Source: Saprospiraceae bacterium
Lineage (GTDB): Bacteria; Bacteroidota; Bacteroidia; Chitinophagales; Saprospiraceae
Assembly (NCBI GenBank): GCA_029263015.1
Contig: JAJCYI010000187.1
Span: 1 to 64,000, forward strand
Direction of reading: 5' to 3'
Length of the DNA: 64,000 nt
Positions 40,913 through 49,797 of this stretch are shown here, piece by piece (position 1 is the first letter of the stretch; each line of letters begins with the position of its first letter). A program made the translations under genes and the position numbers. The notes beneath the pieces were generated by a model that was given only the letters and a program-made list of their open reading frames with translations, searched no databases and had not been told where the DNA came from.

Positions 40913-43589
40913 AATTAAGGTCGTTTTTGGTCATATAATCATAATACCGCTGCCGTCTGCGTTTACGTTCGTAATGGCCTTTGGCAATATCGCCCGCACT
41001 GATGCGCTCCCCGCTTTTGCCCACCGCATCTTTGAGGGCATCCTTATCATCGGTATATATTTTTATGGTCTCTTTGGCACGGCTTGCGCTCGTATAGAAC
41101 TGTTTGTCGTTGCTCGCCCCAAAGCTCATTGCTGATTGGGCAATGAGGACATCTTTGCAATCCTTGCCTTGCGCCGCATGGCTGGTCTGGACGTAACCGT
41201 AATTGAAATTGCCGAAATCCCTGTCCAGCGTTTTTCCGTTGGACAGTTGGATGTGCCCGTCCCCTGTAAACCCCTTGACGATCAAAGTCTGCCCGTTGTG
41301 GACGCGGGTGTCCTCCAAGGTCCTGCCGTTATGGGTGATGCGGATCATATCGCCCTTGGAGAGTTCCAGTTCATTTTTCCGGAAAACCTGATAGTGCCGG
41401 TGGGCGGAAAAAGGCAAAACCATTTTTTCCCCGCCCGTTTTGGCAATGTGGACTTTGCCGTCCTTGGTTTTTGACACCACCCCGTATTTTTGCCCGGCCC
41501 TGTAGCCCCCTTTGTAATTTTGGTGGAACTGGACAACCATTCCTGTCTCGTACATGGCGGGGTCTTTCTTTTGGGCTCCGGTCAGGGATAAACTCTTTTG
41601 GATGATAAAGGATCGCTCCACGGGGGCGGTACGCCCATGCTTTTTCATTTTCCCCCGGATGGCCCCTGTGATAAGCCGCCCTTCCGCATGGGTCGGCGAG
41701 ATCACAAGGGCGCTGCGCCCTTCATCGATCGAGCGTACATAATCATCGGCGATTTTTTCATGCCTCGTTTCCGTATCCCCGATTTCAATTATGGCCCCCA
41801 TCCTGTCCAGTTTGGCAAACCCTATCCTGGTCTTGCCTTCTGCCAACAGGTCAATTGCTTTCTTATATTCTGGGCGGTTCCGTTGTCTCAGGTTTTCATC
41901 GACACGGGCGATCTTGAGCTGCGCTTTTTGCTGCAACAGCCGCAGTGCGTCGCCGTGTTCTGGGCTGGAATGCTGGCGGACATCACCGGACAGGATGACC
42001 CTCGCATTTATCCTGCGCGCCGTACCGAATATATTGTTCATGGTCTTTACGCCGACCAGCGAGGCTTCATCGACCAGTATGATCTGGCCTTGTGCCCGGT
42101 TTTGGAATTCACGGTTTTTCAAAAACATTGCAACCGTATCGGCATCTTTAAATCCTTTCTGGCGCAGGACCACGCGGCTTGCGCCGCTCGATGGGGCTAT
42201 CGCTATGACCCGTTTGCCGTTTTGTCCTGCCGCCTCTTTTACCTCAACGAGCAGGGTGGATTTTCCCACGCCCGCCGCACCGGACAAAATGGAAACCCGG
42301 TCTGTAGAGTTCAAAATTTCATGGATTGCCACTCGCTGTTGACCGTTCAAAAAACCTCTCTGGATTTGGTGATTCGGGTTGATGGGCTTCACGGTGTTCT
42401 TGCCCCGTGCGGCAAATTCGATCATCCTTTCCTCAGCCCGCACCATTTCCTTTGTGGTCAGGTAGGCCAGGTAACCGTCCTTGGCATAAAGGATATTTTC
42501 CCTGGTCTTCAGTTCTTTCCGAACCTGTTTGGGGGTCAGTGACCCATAGCCGAGGGTCATCGCATGGGCCAGCAGCTTTTTGACCGGGACGGCCGAATTG
42601 CGCTCCAGGCAATGTTCCAGGGCGCGGTCAATGGCCTGTTTTGGTGTTATGGGATTTGGTGAAGGGCACAGTTTCCCTTTGGCGGTCTGGATGGCCCTTA
42701 ATTCTTTCGGGGTCAGGCGGTCCAGCCAGATTTTCTTCAGGCCGACATCCCCTTTGAGTTTGGATTTGTTCAACCTTGTTTTAGCACCGAAACCGCTTTT
42801 CTTTTTGGCATCTGTGATGCCGAGTTTTTGGGCGAGTTTTTCTATCTCTACCGTGCGCTTGGAAAATTTCTCTATCACCTGCCGCGAAATCCCGTTTATC
42901 TCATAACGGTCTTTCGTCCGCACAATACCGTAGCCCATCTCCTGCAAGGATTTTGACAGGTGGCTGTGGTACACCGCTTCGTAATACCCGGCCACGCTGT
43001 GGACTACAGACCCCTCCAAGGCCCTAAGTTGACTGTTATAATTGGTAACATTCGGGACGATGCAATGGCTGTGGAGCAGCGGGTCGGCGCTGTACCGCGC
43101 TTTGGGGCTGTTTTCTTCCCTCACAGGACGGGCGGTAAAATGGTCGAACCGTGCGTATAAAATATTGCCCGTTTTCTGATAGGTGTTCTTCCCGTCAATT
43201 TTGACCTGCGTGTGCATGTCGGCCTCGACCGCCGCCATCGCTTTTTTCACGGCCAGCCTGTGGGCGTTCAGGATTTCTTTATCGCCCGTCAGGGCCATCA
43301 CGACCGAGACACTTTTCGGGGCGGAGAACATATATTCGATGGAGGTGCGGCGGTTTTCCGTTTCCTTGATGCTCAACCGTTCCCCGGTCCTGGGGTGTGT
43401 GTTGTGGGCAAAGGCACTGAAGTCTTTTTTGGTGACACGGTTGTCCAACCCAAATTCACCTACCAGTTTCCCGTGCCAATAGCCGGACACGGTCTTGCCT
43501 TCCCCAAAGAAATATTCATCCTTCGAAAGAGAATTCGAGTAGTATGCCACCAACCCCGAAGCATTCTTGTTTATGTGGATCCGCATCAT
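40851..43589 (-). CDS. MobF-family (TrwC/TraI-like) conjugative relaxase-helicase
   Basis: 912 residues. The relaxase domain (1-about 290) has an N-terminal Tyr pair region (LVAYYSNSLSKDEYF; Tyr16/17 and nearby Tyr are the nicking candidates), FDHFTARPV and the metal-binding H-x-H motif DPLLHSHCIVPN. A superfamily 1 helicase follows (about 400-860): Walker A LSGAAGVGKSTLLVEV, Walker B IILVDEASLVG, motif III ILSGDVRQH, and motif V/VI GYVQTSHAAQGKDC. It nicks the origin of transfer, stays bound to the 5' end and unwinds the strand. The coupling protein is encoded upstream on the same strand. MobF relaxases are less common than MobP in Bacteroidota, though a TrwC/MobF branch exists. Confidence 0.9.
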   Translation of the reverse strand: MMRIHINKNASGLVAYYSNSLSKDEYFFGEGKTVSGYWHGKLVGEFGLDNRVTKKDFSAFAHNTHPRTGERLSIKETENRRTSIEYMFSAPKSVSVVMALTGDKEILNAHRLAVKKAMAAVEADMHTQVKIDGKNTYQKTGNILYARFDHFTARPVREENSPKARYSADPLLHSHCIVPNVTNYNSQLRALEGSVVHSVAGYYEAVYHSHLSKSLQEMGYGIVRTKDRYEINGISRQVIEKFSKRTVEIEKLAQKLGITDAKKKSGFGAKTRLNKSKLKGDVGLKKIWLDRLTPKELRAIQTAKGKLCPSPNPITPKQAIDRALEHCLERNSAVPVKKLLAHAMTLGYGSLTPKQVRKELKTRENILYAKDGYLAYLTTKEMVRAEERMIEFAARGKNTVKPINPNHQIQRGFLNGQQRVAIHEILNSTDRVSILSGAAGVGKSTLLVEVKEAAGQNGKRVIAIAPSSGASRVVLRQKGFKDADTVAMFLKNREFQNRAQGQIILVDEASLVGVKTMNNIFGTARRINARVILSGDVRQHSSPEHGDALRLLQQKAQLKIARVDENLRQRNRPEYKKAIDLLAEGKTRIGFAKLDRMGAIIEIGDTETRHEKIADDYVRSIDEGRSALVISPTHAEGRLITGAIRGKMKKHGRTAPVERSFIIQKSLSLTGAQKKDPAMYETGMVVQFHQNYKGGYRAGQKYGVVSKTKDGKVHIAKTGGEKMVLPFSAHRHYQVFRKNELELSKGDMIRITHNGRTLEDTRVHNGQTLIVKGFTGDGHIQLSNGKTLDRDFGNFNYGYVQTSHAAQGKDCKDVLIAQSAMSFGASNDKQFYTSASRAKETIKIYTDDKDALKDAVGKSGERISAGDIAKGHYERKRRRQRYYDYMTKNDLNYERPTRQPPIKVQGPGLDKT

Positions 43590-43635
43590 GGCTGTTCAAC
43601 CTTTTTTAACGTTCAAAATAAACCCCGCCCCTTGA

Positions 43636-43846
43636 GATTTACCCACAGATCAGCGCACAGGATTTTGCTGCGCGGCAATCCTTTGGACTGATCCATGGAT
43701 AAATCAGGCATGCTTCATGGCAGCACAAAATTTGTCGGGGCCATCACATATTTTTTCCCTGTAAGATTTGCCCACATCACCATCAGCCGTGCGCCCGGTC
43801 CTGCTGCATGGGGAGCAACCAAGCGCACGTGTGATGTGGACAAATC
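43636..43846. other. Candidate origin of transfer: two related inverted repeats
   Basis: Two imperfect inverted repeats lie just upstream of the relaxase start. The first has arms at 43636-43653 and 43688-43705 (GATTTACCCACAGATCAG against its near-complement). The second has arms at 43765-43780 and 43831-43846 (GATTTGCCCACATCAC) with an inner GTGCGC/GCGCAC pair. Both begin with the same GATTT[AG]CCCACA word. Inverted repeats next to the relaxase gene are the usual form of an oriT. The nick site cannot be located by eye. The surrounding 43590-44060 holds no convincing gene. Confidence 0.45.
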
Positions 43847-44060
43847 AATCGGACATCGTTCATGAAAAAATCGGTAAACCGTCATATATTCAAATAGTCC
43901 TTTTCTGTTCAGGTCGGGGGGTTCAAATGCCCATGTCGGCCCGGTTGATTTAATTAAAAATTGGGGGCCGCCACAAAGGGCCAGAAGAAACAACTGGAAA
44001 CAAAACCACAAATGACCCTCAAATGCGTGGAAACCAAAACAGGGGGAACAAGCCCAAAAC

Positions 44061-44225
44061 TTAGGGGCAACCGCCGAAAACCGGAAGGCAGAATACAAGG
44101 CCCAAACAAAATGCGAGAAAGACCAACAACAGGCGCAAGAACGGTGCAGCCGGACCACCAAGACCCATGGTAAAAAAGGTCGCAGCAGAGAGTAAAAAAA
44201 TCGTTACAGACATCACGTTCAACAT
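44061..44225 (-). CDS. Small membrane protein
   Basis: A 54-residue frame too short for usual calling: MLNVMSVTIFLLSAATFFTM, then a short Gly/Pro turn and a second hydrophobic run (LRLLLVFLAFCLGLVFCLPV). Two membrane helices in a hairpin are predicted by eye. It lies 37 bases downstream of the membrane protein at 44263-44973 and on its strand, as expected for a small transfer-apparatus gene. The alternative minus-strand frame across this stretch is less protein-like. Confidence 0.4.
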   Translation of the reverse strand: MLNVMSVTIFLLSAATFFTMGLGGPAAPFLRLLLVFLAFCLGLVFCLPVFGGCP

Positions 44226-44262
44226 GCCCTTGAACCCTGTTTTTTGATACGCCCATACCCCT

Positions 44263-44973
44263 TCATTGGGCGATGGAAAATTTCATGACCGCATCAAGGC
44301 CTTCCTGAACAAACAGGCAGGCAGCCGCTATTATCAGAAATAACCCAAGGGTAAAATCAACCCCCGTGCTGACCAGAACATAGCCCGTAATCCCAACCAA
44401 TAATGGTTCGACCAACCGCTGAACGACATGTTCGGGCATCTTTAAATATTTGAAAACCAAGTGGTAGAGAAGGGAACTTCCCCGTCCTGTGGGGGAAGCT
44501 GGTTCGCCCCATCCCCGGTACACCCGCACCAAATGGACAGAGGACAGCAGCCCATGGCCCATCCAAAAAACCATCAAATATCCGGACCGTATTTCAACAA
44601 AAACGGCTTGGCCCAATTCTTCCCCATCCATGAAAAATGGCACGATGGGCGCAACCAAGGGAAAGAACGTCGCCAATGCACCGATCAAATAATCGGTGTT
44701 AAAGGCCATCATCATCAACATGGACATTAGCGTGATCGTAACGCCGATTGTCCGCCGCCCGTGGTTGTACCTCAAGCACATCCTCAAGGGCGAAATGAAC
44801 ATCTCCATTTTGAGGTTCACGAGTGCCATAAAGAAAAGCCAGACCGCCTTTTTTTCACCGAGGAAAACATGCCGCCAGAAGTCCGGGCTGACGATGGCCT
44901 TGATGATATCGGGGTCGGAAAACTTGGGGACAAAACTGGGTTTTGTAATGCGTTCATTATTTCGGTTTATCAT
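44263..44973 (-). CDS. Multi-spanning membrane protein of the transfer module
   Basis: 236 residues with a cytoplasmic N-terminus (FWRHVFLGEKKAVWLFFMAL at 33-52) and about five or six hydrophobic segments: about 75-95 (TIGVTITLMSMLMMMAF), 98-115 (GALATFFPLVAPIVPFF), 130-148, and 195-225 (GITGYVLVSTGVDFTLGLFL). It overlaps the stop of the coupling-protein gene by 4 bases, so it is translationally coupled to it. The pairing suggests an inner-membrane partner of the VirD4-like ATPase. I do not recognise the family. Confidence 0.6.
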   Translation of the reverse strand: MINRNNERITKPSFVPKFSDPDIIKAIVSPDFWRHVFLGEKKAVWLFFMALVNLKMEMFISPLRMCLRYNHGRRTIGVTITLMSMLMMMAFNTDYLIGALATFFPLVAPIVPFFMDGEELGQAVFVEIRSGYLMVFWMGHGLLSSVHLVRVYRGWGEPASPTGRGSSLLYHLVFKYLKMPEHVVQRLVEPLLVGITGYVLVSTGVDFTLGLFLIIAAACLFVQEGLDAVMKFSIAQ

Positions 44974-46532
44974 TTGAAAATGGATTTATTTTTTTGAAAA
45001 ATTGATCTGCCCCGCCCACGCTGATCGAATTCCACCTCACGGAAAGGTTCACCTGTTTTCCATTTTTTCCCACGGACGACCATGATGGTCTCGACCTTGA
45101 AGCCGTTCAGTCCACCACCTGATTTCAGGATCGTGAAATGCTCCGGCGGGACGATAAAATGTAAATGTTCACTTGTGGAATGGGAGGCCCGGTCATCCGT
45201 GTTGATGGATGCGGATTTGGTTTTGATGAACGTCTTTCCGATCAGTTCAGAGGCATACTTGTTCGTATCGTGGCAGATGTTCCCGCAAAATACCTGGGTG
45301 CCCAGGTTGGTCAAAAGGACTTTGGTCTTGGCATCGGCATTGGTCTTTCCCATTGATACTTTTATGGAATTGATGGATTGGGTTATGTACACCGCCACCG
45401 TCATCGTGGAGCGGCACGAGGACTGGAATTTTTCATCGCTCTGCGGCGATACGGTCAAATGGTACTCGTCCATCCACAACAGGCAGGGCCTGGGGCTTTC
45501 CTCATTTCCGATCACACGCCGCTCAACGCACAACTGGAACAGCTTCTTCATGGTCCCGGCAGCATAGACAGCCGATATGCCGTACTCTTTTAGGGGGACG
45601 TCCAATATGATCAATTTCCCCTCTTGGAAACATTTTTCGGGACGCACTTCTTCACTCATTTCCGATGAAAAATGGCTTTTTAAAATCCCGGTCAAAAACG
45701 GCTCGAACAGCCCCATTGCCGAGGCTGTGATAATGGCCTTTGTGCGTTCCGAAACCTTGTAAAAGGTCTTGAAAAAATAATCCCCCACAAGCTGCATCAC
45801 ATCCATTTCGGATGGGCTTAGGCCTTCCCTCGAATTCGCTTTTTCAAAGCAGTGCAGGAAAAAGTTTTCGTTGCACCAAGCTTTGTATTCCTGGACAGCG
45901 TTTTCGTCCCCTTGCCCGATCCCCGCCCACAACGTAGCGTACCGCTCCACTTCGGCCTCGCCGAACGCATCAACCAGGATCCTGCGCATGTTCAATACCG
46001 TTACGGGGATCCCGGCAAGCACCAGCAACATCATGAGGCGCGTAAGATTTCTGCGTAGCTCTTTGTCCCAGAACCTGTCATTTTCCCCGCCGGACCCGCC
46101 GCCCGACTGGTAATTTTCCCCCAGCACAAAAATCTCCATGAGCAGGTCGAGTGCCTGGTTGTATTCCACCTCATTGCCCTGCCCTTTACGGAACAGTTCA
46201 TGTTCGAGCGCATTCACCATATAAGGGTTTTCGGCATTGATAATGACCAGGTCACCTGCCCGTCCGGCGGCACGGATTGCCTTTTCAATGCGGATTTTTT
46301 CGTCCTGTTTGACACAGAGGAACAGGCCGCCGGGTTTCTCATCAGCTTGTAAAATATCGTTCAAAACCCATGCACCGGGCCCGGAGGTCTTTCCTGACCC
46401 TGCGTTCCCGGCGATAAAAACCCCATGGAACAGTTCCGCCAATGTAAGGTGTTCTCTGGGCTTGCAGGGCAGGCGGACAACAGGCTTTGAGAGGATGTCC
46501 TTCTTCTTTTTAAAAAATTTTGTTACGACCAT
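44970..46532 (-). CDS. VirD4/TraG-like type IV coupling protein
   Basis: 520 residues. Walker A is FIAGNAGSGKTSGPGAWV (about 39-56). Walker B is PCLLWMDEYHLTVSP (about 345-359), preceded by the conserved 'GKLIILDVPLKEYG' strand. A TraM-recognition-type C-terminal part follows (VAVYITQSINSIK, LLTNLGTQVFCGNICHD, TNKYASELIGKTF). It couples the relaxase-DNA complex to the transfer channel and energises export. It lacks the N-terminal membrane helices of classic VirD4, which may explain the coupled membrane-protein gene just downstream. No VirB4-type ATPase or channel genes lie in the window. Confidence 0.88.
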   Translation of the reverse strand: MVVTKFFKKKKDILSKPVVRLPCKPREHLTLAELFHGVFIAGNAGSGKTSGPGAWVLNDILQADEKPGGLFLCVKQDEKIRIEKAIRAAGRAGDLVIINAENPYMVNALEHELFRKGQGNEVEYNQALDLLMEIFVLGENYQSGGGSGGENDRFWDKELRRNLTRLMMLLVLAGIPVTVLNMRRILVDAFGEAEVERYATLWAGIGQGDENAVQEYKAWCNENFFLHCFEKANSREGLSPSEMDVMQLVGDYFFKTFYKVSERTKAIITASAMGLFEPFLTGILKSHFSSEMSEEVRPEKCFQEGKLIILDVPLKEYGISAVYAAGTMKKLFQLCVERRVIGNEESPRPCLLWMDEYHLTVSPQSDEKFQSSCRSTMTVAVYITQSINSIKVSMGKTNADAKTKVLLTNLGTQVFCGNICHDTNKYASELIGKTFIKTKSASINTDDRASHSTSEHLHFIVPPEHFTILKSGGGLNGFKVETIMVVRGKKWKTGEPFREVEFDQRGRGRSIFQKNKSIFK

Positions 46533-46661
46533 TTTTCAAGAATTTAAAAGTGAGAAAATAGTAATCCATACCGTTACAGGCGCAATCCCGGCGGTTCAAA
46601 ATCTTGATCCGCCGCTTTGAGCAAGTAGGGGTCAGGGGTTTTAGGGGCCGTATTTTGATTG

Positions 46662-46919
46662 TTATATGCCCAAAAAATCCGGCACTATTTTACCGACCAA
46701 CCGGATCAACGGCTGTGATATGCCCAGGATGTATTCCGGGGCAACCAGCAACCCCATAACATAGGCAGCACCAATGGCAACCAGTATGTTCTTGCTCATT
46801 TTCCTCAACTGCTCGGAAAACTTTGAGATGAAGGCCAGCACTGCATTCAGCACAAAGTAGCACAGCAGCAGGGCCAGGACGGCAACCGCCGCCAGCTTGA
46901 CAATGAAAATAAGTTCCAT
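46662..46919 (-). CDS. Small membrane protein of the transfer module
   Basis: 85 residues from the ATG at 46919. A GTG at 47015 would overlap the acetyltransferase gene by 55 bases and add 32 polar residues. Two strong membrane helices: residues 3-30 (IFIVKLAAVAVLALLLCYFV) and 42-65 (ILVAIGAAYVMGLLVAPEYI). Its place between the coupling protein and further membrane genes makes it a component of the element's envelope complex. No family recognised. Confidence 0.5.
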   Translation of the reverse strand: MELIFIVKLAAVAVLALLLCYFVLNAVLAFISKFSEQLRKMSKNILVAIGAAYVMGLLVAPEYILGISQPLIRLVGKIVPDFLGI

Positions 46920-46960
46920 AAACCATTGTTGTTTTTCTGCCGTCTTTGTAACGGCAGTGG

Positions 46961-47455
46961 TCAGTTGGTCAATGTCTTTTGCATCCGGTATTCCTCGAAC
47001 TCCAGGCCGCCCCACACGACAGTTTCCTTGCGGACGGCATGGAAGGAAAACAGTTCGTAGAACCCCTTGAAAAAACGGTTACTGCTCAATTGCACGGTCC
47101 GTACCCCGGAGGATTTTAATTGCCCGAGCAGGTACAAGAGCAGAATAGTCCCGTACCCCCGGTGTTGATAATGGGGATGAAAATAGAACGCCTTGATCTC
47201 TTTACAGGCACCGTCAAACTGTACCGTGCCACATGTTTCACCGCCCGCCTGCAACAGGTATATCAACCTGTTTTTATTGAAAAACCGTTCAATGGCGTCC
47301 GTTGTATATGCCCCTTTCCATACCCCTATTTCTTCGGCGCTGTAATTCTGCCCATGCGTGGTTTCGATACACGTCCTGATGATGGTGCTCATATCTTCTG
47401 CATCACGGGTGCAGGCTTCCCGGATGGCCAGGCAAGGGTTTGGTCTGTATTTCAT
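46961..47455 (-). CDS. GNAT-family N-acetyltransferase
   Basis: 164 residues with the GNAT fold: an N-terminal AIREACTRDAEDMSTIIRTC (strand 1 and helix 1), the strand GTVQFDG, AFYFHPHYQHRGYGTILLLY, which contains the acetyl-CoA loop (Q-H-R-G-Y-G), and the last strand pair VQLSSNRFFKGFYELFSF with 'A..fY..fGF'-like features. The substrate cannot be told. It is probably a cargo gene of the element rather than a transfer gene. It overlaps the long version of the next membrane gene. Confidence 0.85.
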   Translation of the reverse strand: MKYRPNPCLAIREACTRDAEDMSTIIRTCIETTHGQNYSAEEIGVWKGAYTTDAIERFFNKNRLIYLLQAGGETCGTVQFDGACKEIKAFYFHPHYQHRGYGTILLLYLLGQLKSSGVRTVQLSSNRFFKGFYELFSFHAVRKETVVWGGLEFEEYRMQKTLTN

Positions 47456-47533
47456 CTTATCTGGTTTAGATCTGTTGTCTGGTCAACAAGATGGGGGTCC
47501 ACCATAAAAGCAGGTGCGCCCCCAGCCGATCGC

Positions 47534-48460
47534 TCAGGCATTTTGTGGAATGTTTTCGGAACTGCCCTTGTCTATATCCTGCTTGGGACTTTCTCCATTT
47601 TCTGAAAACCCAAGGCCGTTTTCCAGTTCAACCGGATCCAGATAGCCATCACAGGCCAAAGACCTGTGTTCAAAGCGGTACAGGGCATCTTTTAACTCTT
47701 TGGACACCATGATTTTTTCACCTTCGGCGAATGCCCGTTCATAGCTTGCCACCGCCCACTGTGTTTGCGCATGGCATATGGGCTTGTTTTTCCCATAGGT
47801 GGATTTGTATTTCCGTATGCGGGAGGATGTAGAAACCCACTGGATGAAAAACGCCAGGTAAAACCCGGTCAGGATTTCCAGCCCGACAAGGATGGACGGC
47901 AACCACAGGTCAACCCAAGTGTACTGCCCATCGGGGTTTATTTCTTGCAGGGCCCCGATCCTTATATAAGAAAGGGCCAGTACAAAAAGGACAACAGAGA
48001 AGGCTGCCATAAGGCCGGTCTTGAAATGCCTGTTGGCTTCCCGTGCAACCTTTGCCTCCGCAATGGATGGTATCTCACCGTGGTACACCAAGCGCCCGAC
48101 CATAAATTGACGGATTTTCCCGCTGATCTTGGACGCCATGAGATGGCTTGCCGCCAGGCCCCAAAAAATGACTATCGCAGCAATTACGAATACCAGTATT
48201 TTGCTGTCGGAATTTTTATGGACAATGTCTTCATAAATGTCATATGAAAACATGACCTCGCCGCCCATGACACATAAACAGCACCCCAAAAGGATTGCCA
48301 CAAAGACCTTGAACATAATATCAAAGTGGAAGAAGGCAAAAGCCTCCTTGAGCAGGTCCCATTCTTCTTTGGCCGCCTTTCCTGTCCTGGCGGCCAGACT
48401 TGCCTGTTCAGCACAGTATTGGGCATCCTGCCCATAGGTTTTTTTATTGTTCTGTTTCAT
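47534..48460 (-). CDS. Four-helix membrane protein of the transfer module
   Basis: 308 residues with a polar N-terminus and hydrophobic segments at about 49-70 (MFKVFVAILLGCCLCVMGGE), 88-108 (ILVFVIAAIVIFWGLAASH), 150-168 (LMAAFSVVLFVLALSYI) and 188-212 (LPSILVGLEILTGFYLAFFI). The C-terminal 90 residues are soluble. Its stop region precedes the acetyltransferase gene and its start overlaps the upstream lipoprotein-like gene by 17 bases, so they form one operon. Not recognised. Probably an inner-membrane part of the transfer system. Confidence 0.55.
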   Translation of the reverse strand: MKQNNKKTYGQDAQYCAEQASLAARTGKAAKEEWDLLKEAFAFFHFDIMFKVFVAILLGCCLCVMGGEVMFSYDIYEDIVHKNSDSKILVFVIAAIVIFWGLAASHLMASKISGKIRQFMVGRLVYHGEIPSIAEAKVAREANRHFKTGLMAAFSVVLFVLALSYIRIGALQEINPDGQYTWVDLWLPSILVGLEILTGFYLAFFIQWVSTSSRIRKYKSTYGKNKPICHAQTQWAVASYERAFAEGEKIMVSKELKDALYRFEHRSLACDGYLDPVELENGLGFSENGESPKQDIDKGSSENIPQNA

Positions 48461-49166
48461 TATTATTAGGTTTTAACGCGTAAAGAAAATTATCGACAAA
48501 AGACCGTGGGGACCCGTAAAGAACAACGTCCAGGTTTTTGACCAGGCCCTTGTCCTTTATCCCGCTTGCACGGAAGGCAACCCCTTCAAAACGGCTTTTT
48601 TCAAGGGGCGGGAGGTTTTTATGGCCGCCCACATCATGGAAACCGTCACTGTGCAGGAACAGGGTCTTTTGAAAACGGGCATATCGGGGCTCGTCCAATA
48701 TCTGTTCTGCCCGGTCAAGAAACCCGCCTATGTCAGTGTTCATTTCAGGCTTTCTTTTGTAGATTTTGGCCACATAATCCTGTATGAACTGCTCAACGGC
48801 CTTCTGGTTCTGCCCGGTGTCCCTTTGCCGTCTGATGGCCTGTTGTTTCCGCTTGGACAAAGGGTCTTCCGGGTTCACCGTTTGAGGGGGCTTTAACTCG
48901 CATTTCAGAAAAGGTTTGACATCAGGGTTGCCGATGGGCCCGATATAAATTGCCGCTTCCATCCCGGCCTCTAAAAGTTGAAGGCATAATCGGCGCAGTT
49001 CATCCGGGTGGAGCCGTTCATGTTGCTTGAATGTGCCACTGACATCCTCACCGAAGACGATAAGCTGTGGTACGGCAATGGTTTTCCGGACAGGCAGGTC
49101 CGGTGTCCCGCAGGCCGTGGCGGCCATGAGAAAAAACAGTATTGCCGGATAAGTTAGAAGTTTCAT
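48444..49166 (-). CDS. Putative lipoprotein with von Willebrand A-like domain
   Basis: 240 residues. The N-terminus MKLLTYPAILFFLMAATACG is a lipoprotein signal with the lipobox ATAC. The soluble part begins with QLIVFGEDVSGTFKQ, like a vWA strand with a MIDAS-type D-x-S-G-(T/S), continues with a helix (HPDELRRLCLQLLEAG) and AIYIGPIGN, and near the end has LFLHSDGFHDVGG, another vWA-like strand and acidic turn. It would sit on the periplasmic side of a membrane. It belongs to the membrane-gene series of the element. The vWA call is by pattern and is moderately sure. Confidence 0.6.
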   Translation of the reverse strand: MKLLTYPAILFFLMAATACGTPDLPVRKTIAVPQLIVFGEDVSGTFKQHERLHPDELRRLCLQLLEAGMEAAIYIGPIGNPDVKPFLKCELKPPQTVNPEDPLSKRKQQAIRRQRDTGQNQKAVEQFIQDYVAKIYKRKPEMNTDIGGFLDRAEQILDEPRYARFQKTLFLHSDGFHDVGGHKNLPPLEKSRFEGVAFRASGIKDKGLVKNLDVVLYGSPRSFVDNFLYALKPNNNETEQ

Positions 49167-49215
49167 TTTTTATTATTTTTTATGTTAGAAAATGGATCGG
49201 TAAAACCGTCCTGGT

Positions 49216-49797
49216 TCAGTGCAGTGCCTGGATCATCAAAGCAAAATCCGTCTGGCCGGGCGACAGGAACAAGGTGTTGAGGTACTGGTACATCAATATG
49301 TTAATGGGGATGGCAAGCAGCAGTCCGGCCAGGACAATCATCCGGGCGCTTTTGCCCCCGCTTTTGAAAAGGTCAAACCCAAGCCACATACAGGCAAGCC
49401 CGATGGGTATCCAGAACAGGAAACTTGTAAAGCGGATAATCTTGGCTGTCACCGAAAAATATGGTGCGTATTCTTTCAGGGCATGGCGGAAACCGTGTAC
49501 CCGTCCCATCCCCTCATATAGGTCCTGCGTGTCCGGCAGGCCAAAGCGGTCCATGGCCTGGCGGCCCAAAGTTGTCGATTGGACATGTTCCAAAAACGGG
49601 AGGATATGTTTTTCGACCGCCACCGCCGCATCCGCCGCAGGGCGTGAGAGATCATCCGCAATGCTTATCATGTCCTTGCCGACCTCGAACAAGGTGTCCT
49701 GAAGTTTGGCCATGAACAGGTTCGCCCCTATGGTGAACAGGATAAGAACCCGCGCCAAACGCTTCGCCCAGATACTGCCGGGATAGAAGAATTTCAT
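49216..49797 (-). CDS. Membrane protein, first gene of the minus-strand series
   Basis: 193 residues with hydrophobic segments at about 13-30 (RLARVLILFTIGANLFM), 118-140 (IIRFTSFLFWIPIGLACMWL) and 150-170 (ARMIVLAGLLLAIPINILMY). Between the first and second lies an about 80-residue soluble loop. It is 49 bases upstream of the lipoprotein gene and is the most upstream member of the membrane-gene operon running to 46662. The family is unknown. An uptake or mating-apparatus role is inferred from context only. Confidence 0.55.
   Translation of the reverse strand: MKFFYPGSIWAKRLARVLILFTIGANLFMAKLQDTLFEVGKDMISIADDLSRPAADAAVAVEKHILPFLEHVQSTTLGRQAMDRFGLPDTQDLYEGMGRVHGFRHALKEYAPYFSVTAKIIRFTSFLFWIPIGLACMWLGFDLFKSGGKSARMIVLAGLLLAIPINILMYQYLNTLFLSPGQTDFALMIQALH

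Noticed and set aside
41598-42542. Long plus-strand open frame of 314 codons antisense to the relaxase
   Set aside because: It is the antisense shadow of the helicase part of the relaxase. Composition is not protein-like, and the opposite strand has clear motifs.
43715-44256. Minus- and plus-strand frames of 70-148 codons between relaxase and membrane gene
   Set aside because: Cys/Phe/Pro-rich or Lys/Pro-rich low-quality frames overlap each other and the candidate oriT. Only the 54-residue membrane frame at 44061-44225 looks plausible.
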